From assembly GCA_905178155.1 (NCBI GenBank), contig CAJINV010000013.1:1264392-1328391 (forward strand): a stretch of DNA of 64,000 nt. The letters are read 5' to 3'. This document shows positions 55,971 through 64,000 of this stretch, in pieces. Position numbers and translations under genes: made by a program. The notes below the pieces were generated by a model. It saw only the letters and a list, made by a program, of their open reading frames with translations, searched no databases and was not told the DNA's origin. How positions within the stretch are numbered: the first letter of the stretch is position 1; the number at the start of each line of letters is the position of its first letter. The DNA comes from Amoebophrya sp. A120. Its lineage: Eukaryota > Sar > Dinophyceae > Syndiniales > Amoebophryaceae.

Positions 55971-57005
55971 TACGGAGACGGAGGAGAGTCGTGGCAGAGT
56001 AGTTCGTAGTTCGTTGTAGTTTGTTACTTAGCATTGGCTCTGTCGTGTCTGTTTTCCCTGCCGGTCTTCTCAGCTCCGACTCCTTTGTTTCTGGTTTATC
56101 AAGATGGCACTTCGCTTTGGTTTTGGGATCTCTGTCTTGATATACAACTTTAGCTGAACTATTTTTGCGTAGTGAACGAGAGTGTATGAAGATTTTTAAC
56201 TACTGGGCTATGCTTGCCTAAAAAGAACAGAAAGAGATTTTGCACCAGTATCTGTTGCATATCTGGCTAAAGGGCGCGTTTGTACAGCTCGAGCGGGCTT
56301 CCTGTCTGGCGGCATGACATATGTTTTTCGTCGCTGCTCTTTCGGTCCACCTAAGCAGATGCGTCGGCTTTTCACAAAAGAAAAGTACTGTAAAATGTTG
56401 TCCGCGATGAAAGTGAAAAGAGATATTGGATCTGTTAATCACCTGCTGCATTGCTTTTGCCTCTGACCTCCTCCAATTGCATAGCGCACAAGCTCAGCTT
56501 GGATGCGCGGCGACCTCGGTTTGATGCGATTTTTTGTCTTCGGTAATGTCGGAATCTTGTCCCGCGAAGGTCACACAGGTCTAGTCGGTAACAAACTATA
56601 CGAAAATAGGATGGTGCGTGCCACTTTCTCGGTTATGTTGAATCGACTTCGGTATTTCCACGAGCTAGATGACTGTGGAAGATCTATTTGATGACGCAAA
56701 AGTCTTCACGTCAACTCATGCCCGCAGGCGCAGAAGCGGCGTACAGTTTTCTGTACACCTACACAGTAAAAATTGCACCGAACAAATAAAAGAAGTGCAA
56801 GGTTTTATAGTGTTACGCATCGTGGTTTTGCTCAAATTTGTCTTTGCTCTAGCCTCACACGAATCGTGTATAGAACAACATCAAAGGTCATGAGCTTGCA
56901 CCTTCAGATTTAGCGGACTTTCCCGTGAGAACAAAATCAGTTTACAAAATTAATCCTCTAAGATTCATTTTCGATATATTACTTGAAAGAAAAAGGAAAA
57001 TCAAA
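55971..57005. other. Intergenic, no gene seen
   Basis: About 1 kb between plus-strand genes. Short frames without features. Confidence 0.5.
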
Positions 57006-57635
57006 ATGGGTAACCAACCAGCATCCGAAGTTGGGTCCGCAGCTTCCTCCGCCCGCTCCAGCAAGCGGTTTCCCGTGATCACGCTTGGTTCGACCCTGGA
57101 GTTCCGCGCAAACCAGGGCAAGGAGGACGACATGCTGCAGTTTTTGGTGATGGCCCGGGACGCCGTCGCGCAGACCGAGAAGGAGGGCACGCAGAACTGG
57201 TACGGCGTGCGGTACTTCCCCATAGCCGATCTGGGGCAGAAGCCGCAGCCGGACCGGTTCGGCATCGTCGATTTCTTCGTGGACGAGGCCGCCCAGGGCG
57301 CGCACTTCTCGGGCGAGGTCCCGAACGCGGTGGCGGCCAACGACCAGACGGAGGACCCCATCGTGCAGGGGGGACTGGACGCCATCGTGGCCAGCCACCG
57401 GTCCTGGCGGCTGCTGACCAACCCGCCGAAGCTGACGGAGGAAAAACGCATGAAGCACGCCAAGTTCCTGTCCTTCATCCCCATCCGGGCGGGCAGCGAG
57501 GAGCAGGTGGAAGCCCTCAAGGAGCTGCTGTTCGGTGGGTTCCTGCTGGTCTCGGAAAACGAGAAGAAGACCTCCTTCTGGGCGGCTTGCCAGAACGAAA
57601 ACGACCCCTTGGAGTTGTATCCAAGCCGAAAATAA
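57006..57635 (+). CDS. Antibiotic biosynthesis monooxygenase-like (dimeric α/β barrel) protein, N-myristoylation motif
   Basis: Single exon, 209 aa from ATG 57006, preceded by AAAA. The upstream in-frame region is AT-rich and not convincingly coding. After a Ser/Ala-rich start the sequence follows the ABM fold: STLEFRANQGKEDDMLQFLV, DAVAQTEKEGTQNWYGVRYF, FGIVDFFVDEAAQGAHFSGE and PNAVAA, with a second half (AKFLSFIPIRAGSEEQVEAL) that repeats the βαβ pattern. ABM proteins are small ferredoxin-like monooxygenases or heme/quinol-modifying enzymes. The N-terminus MGNQPAS fits the myristoylation pattern, suggesting membrane attachment. The substrate is unknown. Confidence 0.75.
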   Translation: MGNQPASEVGSAASSARSSKRFPVITLGSTLEFRANQGKEDDMLQFLVMARDAVAQTEKEGTQNWYGVRYFPIADLGQKPQPDRFGIVDFFVDEAAQGAHFSGEVPNAVAANDQTEDPIVQGGLDAIVASHRSWRLLTNPPKLTEEKRMKHAKFLSFIPIRAGSEEQVEALKELLFGGFLLVSENEKKTSFWAACQNENDPLELYPSRK

Positions 57636-59788
57636 ATCCGTCCTTGAGCTGTTGAATTATACTGAGACATCAGTCAATGACATAGGACCTCCGGCGCAGA
57701 TTTGTTCTGCAAACGATATCGCGAGATATTCTCGCAAAGTTACTCTTTAAGCATGCTGATGCACACAACTGAACTGCTGCTCCAAAAGCGCGCCTCCTAC
57801 TGAATAAAAGGGTGGACCACACAACTGAGCAAGTGCTCTCGTCGTGACACCATTAAGTATAACAACAGCTCAAGGCTGCATTTTTTTGGGTCACAAGTTT
57901 GCTATCATCGACACTTTCGACTCAATCGGGGGTGTGTATGCGCACTTTGTGGAGCCCGCTTTGGTTCCTTCGGCGGTCCAAGCGGCACTGGTTGACAACC
58001 CGGATTTGATTGAGGGCGGCTGGGAAATCGGGGTGGTCGCCAACATCCGCGTCTTTCAGATCGTCGCATCGTACGCAAATGTTGCTTTGTCTCGCACCTC
58101 GATGGCTTTTGATCGTTCTGATAGATCCATACCAGTACCAAAGGAAGTGGATTCTTTGATAGGTCTTTGCCACGCCCCCCACTGGAACTGCCTTTGTATG
58201 ACACAGCGAAAATAAATTCATTGCATATCAATGCATTCAGATTCACTTGCGTTCTGCTCTATTACGCGATCGCTGTATCAACATGTTTCGACGGTGGGCC
58301 TCACAGAAATCGCAAGAAAGAGAAACCGATCAAGAGACAAACTACCGAGAGAGCATTTACCGATCCATACTTTGAAAACGGACTACAATGCGGGGCCAAG
58401 TGCGACGAAAACGGCAAAAAGAGACTGCGTGATGTGCGGGTGAAGGCATGGCGATGAACGAATCAATTATAGTGCTCTATTCTTTCCGATTCTTTTCTTG
58501 TGAAGATATTTAGGACTGTCGCCAGACTCACAGTCGCAGTTGCTTGCGCTGTTCTTTTTTTATTAAAAAACATGCGTTTAGGTTTTCTAGGGTACTATCG
58601 CCTTTCATTACTTACTTGTTTTCCGCGGTTTGGGTAGAAGGACCCGGAGGTGGAAAAAAGCGCGCGGAATTGGCTGGACTTTTTTGCAGCTCCGTTTCTT
58701 GAATAGTCAAGTCCTCACATGCCGAATTTTGTTCAGAAACGGAAGAGTGTAGGGAGCCGTGCACGCCAACACTTCATGCGATAAGTGATTATATTTTGCT
58801 CCCCATTCGTCCGCACCAGAGGTCTTTGCGTAGCAAGTGCCGGCCATTATTTTGTACTGCTTTGTGCTTCAGACTCGAGGCGGAAGCAAAAAGAAAAAAC
58901 CGATACAGCCTGCGTTGCTCGGGTTGTTATTGTGTACCTTGCAATAATACTGTCGACGAGATTTCAGAGGATAAGTAACTCCGATGCAGTAAAAGTGTCC
59001 GGTCTTTCTGCGGGAACGCAGAGACAGATCCCTGTGGAAAAGGTGTTACAATTTTTGTGTGCTATATGCTCCTTCCTTGGTAAGGACTACAACTCCGTTT
59101 TTTGATGACAGAAGAATTCTGAAGAACGACGAGGTCAAAAAGAATGGAAGTGACTCGATCTGTCGATCTTCTTGCTGGTTCTCTTCACTGGAGAGAGCTA
59201 CAGCAGGTCTGATCATTCTTCTGTCGGAAAAGCGCGAACAAAACTCGATGATGAAAATGATTCTTGACTCCTGGAAATGCAGCTCTTTTATCACTCCGAT
59301 AGTCATCAAGGAGTAGTCGAACAAAGATCCTCCTTTGGGACTTGTGAGGAGATCAAGTCCGATTGCCCACTTCGCTTTGCGCTGTGTCTGTGCTGGAGGC
59401 AATTCATCGGTACCGGAGTCCCGTGCACCCGGCGAGCATTCGTAGTTTTCACTGGAAAAACAACTGTCTCTGGCACTGCTGCTAGCTATCAACAGAGTGC
59501 GCTATTAATTTGCGACCTCCCGAAGGCTGTTGCCACCGAAGGAAGTAAGTAAAAGTATAGAATTGATTGTCGTAGTACAAAGCGCCGCAAACGTGAAACA
59601 ACACCTGCATCTTTCACGTCATTCTACAACAAAACTAAATGATAACTGTAAGCTTTTACTATGGTTGTTATTCCCGACGGAAGTAGAAATACAAGGTGAA
59701 GGACTTACTCTTCTTCTGGCTTTAAAAGTAAACATAAGGTTATTTCAAGAGAGTTTTCATCATTTTAAAAAGAACGACCAATCCAACC
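57636..59788. other. 2.1-kb region, no firmly supported gene
   Basis: An open frame at 57844-58215 (AHFVEPALVPSAVQAALVDN and GWEIGVVANIRVFQIVASY) looks somewhat protein-like but has no clear start, splice partners or family. The remainder is AT-rich with no recognisable feature. Confidence 0.4.
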
Positions 59789-60667
59789 ATGCCGCGCTCT
59801 GAGGCGGTTCTTCCGCTGGTCATGTTGACCTCCTTGTGCCGGCTTTCACTGGTACTCGCCACGCCACGTAGGGGAGGAAGCAGAAGTCGGGCAGCGTCAG
59901 CACAGGCCACCGCCACGACTGGAAAGCGAAGAAGGCTCCCCCCACCTGAGGAAGGCTCCGCGAGCACGCCGAGGAGCAGCCGGTGGGAGGTGGACGGCGG
60001 CGACGTAACCTCGGAGAAGGTGGCGGCGTTTCTTCCCCCGGAAGCTCCTGCACGTCGACCGCAGGAATTTGTTGAGGCGGCCCGGGTGTTGGCCCCATTC
60101 CGGCAAGTGAACCGAGAAGCGGCGCGCTTGGTACCGAAGGAAAGAGTGGCGCGGGAGGGGTACGAACTGATTTTGCAAGGTCTTTCGGAAGAAGACCTGC
60201 GCGTGGAGTACAGAAAGTTTTTGCAAAATCTCTCGGAAAAGGGCCTGTACGCGGAGTTCGTAAACGCTTTTTTTTCGCTGTCCGACGAGGATCTGGAAGG
60301 CGATCGCGCCAAAACGGACGGCCGCTGTCGCACTACAACTTTTCTGGACAGTCGCTCCGTCGACGATTTATTGGGGCCGACACTGGCGTTGAGCCGTCAA
60401 CAGGCCGAAGACCACCGGTACCCCGAGCAATACTGTTCAACATCTGCACGTATTATACATCCGGTTCCCCGAACAATACAGTATCACCCTTCGCGTTTTC
60501 ATCTGCACGCGGCACTCCAAGATGACTCGCCGCTTCTGCAGAGGATTTTTCGCGCGTTTTTTAGAGTGAGGACCCCCAGGACCCTGGAGCTTCCACAGCT
60601 GCAGGCACTAGTGCGCGACGCGACGACGTACTGCGTGTCAAACGGGCGGCTCTCTTTGGCGAAATGA
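59789..60667 (+). CDS. Secreted protein with three 16-residue repeats
   Basis: Single open frame, 292 aa, ATG 59789. Residues 3-26 look like a signal peptide (AVLPLVMLTSLCRLSLVLA). A Pro/Ser/Arg-rich stretch follows, then three tandem 16-residue repeats around residues 130-177: YELILQGLSEEDLRVE, YRKFLQNLSEKGLYAE and FVNAFFSLSDEDLEGD, probably helical hairpins. The C-terminal part is basic and ends VSNGRLSLAK. No known family. The stop overlaps the ATG of a small downstream frame, so an unseen intron could extend it. A secreted effector or surface-associated protein is possible. Confidence 0.65.
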   Translation: MPRSEAVLPLVMLTSLCRLSLVLATPRRGGSRSRAASAQATATTGKRRRLPPPEEGSASTPRSSRWEVDGGDVTSEKVAAFLPPEAPARRPQEFVEAARVLAPFRQVNREAARLVPKERVAREGYELILQGLSEEDLRVEYRKFLQNLSEKGLYAEFVNAFFSLSDEDLEGDRAKTDGRCRTTTFLDSRSVDDLLGPTLALSRQQAEDHRYPEQYCSTSARIIHPVPRTIQYHPSRFHLHAALQDDSPLLQRIFRAFFRVRTPRTLELPQLQALVRDATTYCVSNGRLSLAK

Positions 60668-60864
60668 AAGCAAGGGGGAAGACAAGAATGGATCCTGGGC
60701 ACGAGACATCGTACGAAACATGGCAAAGTTTCATTGATACGCAGCTCGGGCGATGGCTGGCTGCAGACGCACGCTTGACGGACGCGAGGGACAGAAGGAA
60801 TGGATGGATCAACTTTGCGGACCCGCAGACGGACCGTAACAGAATTATGAAGGGGCTTATTTGA
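60664..60864 (+). CDS. Candidate downstream exon or small ORF
   Basis: 66 codons overlapping the previous stop by ATGA: MKARGKTRMDPGHETSYETW and then QSFIDTQLGRWLAADARLTD. Protein-like composition, but not independently supported. It may be a further exon of the 59789 gene. Confidence 0.3.
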   Translation: MKARGKTRMDPGHETSYETWQSFIDTQLGRWLAADARLTDARDRRNGWINFADPQTDRNRIMKGLI

Positions 60865-61095
60865 TGGTCATCCGGGGCTGCTCAAGTTGGTAGTTATGTT
60901 GGGTGCCAGCTATTGTAAATATGGGAATGTGGTGTTCCAGGGCGTGATAAAATGCAAATCGCGAGCCGCAGTAGAAGGTTTGATTTGTCAACATCCTGAA
61001 ATTTTTATTGTCGCGCTCGCGCCCCCCGCACGAGCTTTGTTCTTTATGTACGCATGTGATAAAAGTACTTAAATACTTTCTTTGGCAAGCTCAGG

Positions 61096-61323
61096 ATGAC
61101 CTTTGTTTTCCGTACCACACAGTGCGGGGAGAGAATAACTCCACCAGACGACGGGGCGCGAGAGACTAGTGTGACATACCCGACCTCCCCCGACTTCGAG
61201 GACTTCTGGTTCACGTGGCACTTTGGGTATAACGCGTTTGCGCTGGCTCCTGGGATGCAGCTGAAGTCGGTTGTGATCACACTACGTTGGGAAGGCTACT
61301 CTCTCGAGTTACTTCTTTCTTAG
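61096..61323 (+). CDS. Candidate exon, unrecognised
   Basis: 75 codons with aromatic-rich, protein-like sequence (VTYPTSPDFEDFWFTWHFGY, NAFALAPGMQLKSVVITLRW) ending at TAG. Possibly the last exon of the gene beginning at 59789; the junction is not resolved. Confidence 0.3.
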   Translation: MTFVFRTTQCGERITPPDDGARETSVTYPTSPDFEDFWFTWHFGYNAFALAPGMQLKSVVITLRWEGYSLELLLS

Positions 61324-64000
61324 CGCTATCATGGCACTTGAACAGAGTGAAGTTAGTACTCCAGGATCTTTTGAGGACTCTTATTGTAGAAGAAGAATAG
61401 GCAAGAAGCTTGATGAATTTACAATTACGTCAGATTGATTGTTTGTGTTACGAGGATATTTACGTCAGATTGTGAATTAGGTTAGATTGCCATGAGAAAG
61501 AGGCTTTTAGGTGCATATCGTTTTGAGGCGACAGATCACAACAGGTCTACAAACTGGCTCAGCAAACAGCATCAATAGCACTCGCTCCTTTTGCTGCTAC
61601 TGCGTCTTTCCAAAAGCAAACTACTCCTAATATTCAGCAAAAACGAACAAGGCTGCAGGAAAGAAACAAAAAGAACAGGAGGAGGTCATGGGATAATCTC
61701 AGACTGGAACGGATTAGAATAGTCATTGTTTTGAGGCTTCCTGCTTATATGAATTAAGAATCGAACCCTTCATTTCCTAATACTCCCAGCTCTGCTGAAA
61801 AAGAAAACAAACAGTGTAAGCCCCCATACTCACACTTAGTTTTCTAAATTATTCCACCTCGACATTGTTTTTCTAATAAAGTACTACCGTCGTTGTTCTT
61901 CGTCGTTGTTCTTCGTCGTTGATGAGAACGGATACTACTTGAAACTCAACCAAAAACCATGGGGGCGAGGGGCCTCGAGAGGGTCCCTGGATGCTGCAGG
62001 GGGCCCCAGTGCGCCTCGTCCCTTTAGGAACAAACAACGTCGGTCCAGAGTAGAAGCAAAGTAATGACGTCGTCCCTCTCACTGACAGCGCCACCGCAGC
62101 ACGGGTCACCGCGTAGCCCCGCCAAGGAGTTAGATAAACGGCCTCGGATAGCAATAGCTTAGTAAGAGTAAAAAAGAAAGTCTAGAAACCGGGCCAATAA
62201 GTATAGACATAGCGCATAGATTAGTTATACACTCCACCCGCGCCCGCCGTGGTCGTGACCTTCGTGCCGTGATCGAGCGACGCGACAAGGGCCTGCGTTT
62301 TTCTTAGGGACGAGGGCGCAGGACATGTCAGTGAGGGGAACCCGTGGGCTTGTCCTTATCGATCTTTTGTCGTTCCCCTGGTTATTCCTTTGATTTCACC
62401 CATGCTATCTTTCTTTGTGCATCAGCACAGCCAGCGTGCACGAGAACAACGCCCCTCTTAACGACGTCGGATGTGGACGCGCCTACACGCTCGACAGAAG
62501 GACTTCCGCCAACGACGGGGGAGGGTCAGCCGAGGATCGACGACGGGGGAGCTTTCTGTACTACGTCGGAGCGGGCGCCGTTTTTATAATATCATCGTGT
62601 TGCACTACTTCATGTCGACGGTGGAGGGATAGGGAGTCCTCCACTGCGGGCTTCAGCCGACAGGTAACTCTGTTGCTTCGCCCTCACAACCATTTCCATT
62701 CGACACAGTAGTGGCTCACTTCTTCTCGTCGAACAGGCGTGGCGTCTGGGCACTCCGGGCACGGGCCCTAGCGGACACCAATCGCCTAGTGGTCACCAAC
62801 CGGCTGTGGTCAGCGCCACAAATCCAAACTTTGCGCCCCGAGCTCTCTCGCTGTGGTTTGACACGCATCACGGTGTAGCAGCTAGTATGTTGTGTCGTCT
62901 CTCCACCGGGAAACTACGACACCAAGTGAAGACGTACAGCTGGCAGATACAACTACCGCGGAACCAGCGAGCCACTACAATCAAGCGGCCAGCGACACCA
63001 TGGGGGCGTTTGCAGTACAGACTCGGGGACGGGCCTTGAGCGGAGAAAAGGAGATCTTCATGGGTCGTGGCACTGAAGTCCTAGGTTTTGTACACCTGGC
63101 AGGGCTATTTGTCCACGATATAAAAAGACCGTCGGTACGCACGCGCGTAGAAAAAAAAAAGGGTTTAGGGTCATACCTACAAGCAGCGCCACGCTTCCAA
63201 AAGAGGAAGAAGTTTTCGTACAAAAAGCTAGTGCGTAATATGAGGATGATACAATAGACAGGGTTTAGGAAAAAAAGTCTGTGCTCAGACTTGGCGCGCT
63301 AGTTCGACTGTTACTTCACTACAAGACCACTTTTGGTGGCCCGCCCTGCATACACGCATCGGGAAGCAATAGTCTTATTAGTGTAGTGCTATGGTGGAGG
63401 GTTTAACTGCTATGCGGTGCCCGAGTCTGTCGAGCGCAAGTAGTTGTACTTGGCACAAGTTTTAGGTGCTACACTACTCGCCACACCGCACCCGTACCCG
63501 TACCCGTAAAAACCTATCCCCAGCTCGGCTAGTCGTCCTCAGAAACATGTCCTATGGTTAGCTTAAGAAAGAGAGTAGCTTAGTAGTTAGAAGCTGACTA
63601 TAGCGGTGTCCTTCTCCTCCTCTTATATGAATTAAGAATGTCGCGTACTGCTGTCGCGAGTCACAAATAAAAGTGTTTAGTTTTTCGCTACTCTCGCGCA
63701 GCTAGAAGCACAATTACCCACGTAGCTATTTCGCGATGGGATTTTTTTTGAACTTTACCCCGGCCCTCATAGTTCGTACTGCTGATGGTGAGACACAACA
63801 AAGGCCAGCCAGTTTCGCACTTTTGATGGTGCGGGCAAGGTTGGCTGCCAGTGCAGCCAGGCTCATCGTGGGCTCCGTCTTATTCTGTTTGCTGTTTCGC
63901 AGACAAAACGGAAACGAAATGAGGTGGCAAGTTCTACAGCAATATATCGAAGCACTGATGTATGATGACATTGAAAGGCCACTTGCGATAACATATCAAT
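61324..64000. other. 2.7-kb region without supported genes, repeat-like
   Basis: No convincing coding sequence on either strand. It contains a 15-bp-period tandem run (CGTCGTTGTTCTT, 61886-61923), three CCCGTA units near 63490, and an 18-bp direct repeat CTTATATGAATTAAGAAT at about 61745 and 63624. This could be a degenerate insertion about 1.86 kb long. Confidence 0.45.
61745..63641. repeat. 18-bp direct repeats bracketing a gene-free 1.86-kb segment
   Basis: Exact copies of CTTATATGAATTAAGAAT at about 61745-61762 and 63624-63641. The enclosed segment has no recognisable transposon gene. Confidence 0.55.

Overview
The window looks like a gene-dense nuclear contig from a protist alveolate, most likely a parasitic (syndinian, Amoebophrya-type) dinoflagellate. 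Reasons: spliced protein genes in long same-strand blocks, large secreted proteins including a secreted kinase, and eleven introns that are transposon-like 'introners' (terminal inverted repeats, 5-bp target-site duplications), as reported for that lineage. The organism is an inference; the gene structures were read directly from the sequence.

Left half (1-34 kb, almost all minus strand): the N-terminal part of a UPF1/SEN1-type helicase; PRP43/DHX15 splicing helicase; two adjacent giant secreted proteins (2,169 and 2,086 aa) that share collinear ectodomain blocks, only the second carrying a protein kinase domain; a 787-aa, 10-exon protein with an RPB4-like domain and a TPG-repeat tail, whose largest intron holds a CTTAAG minisatellite; a small EGF-like type I membrane protein; an L/F-tRNA-protein transferase (Aat)-like protein; and a DDI1-like aspartic protease. 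One tiny plus-strand candidate lies at 28.4 kb.

Middle (34-37.6 kb): no supported gene. GC-rich blocks flank a sharply AT-rich island of about 0.85 kb.

Right half (37.6-64 kb, all plus strand): a two-TM protein whose frame needs removal of a 21-nt intron or readthrough; an extended SDR reductase; a small acidic protein; a >2,000-aa Ser/Asn/Gln-rich protein; a Cys-containing 255-aa protein; an ABM-like protein with an N-myristoylation signal; and a secreted protein with three 16-residue repeats. The last 3 kb look like degenerate repeat-derived DNA.

Main theme: every introner lies inside coding sequence, starts TAT, ends ATA, is flanked by 5-bp repeats (ten exact, one 4/5), and its precise removal (keeping one repeat copy) restores the frame in all eleven cases. 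Ordinary introns that could be resolved here fit GT-AG. One introner class is spliced in both orientations, and one introner has been split by a 1.9-kb insertion with its own ~15-bp duplication.
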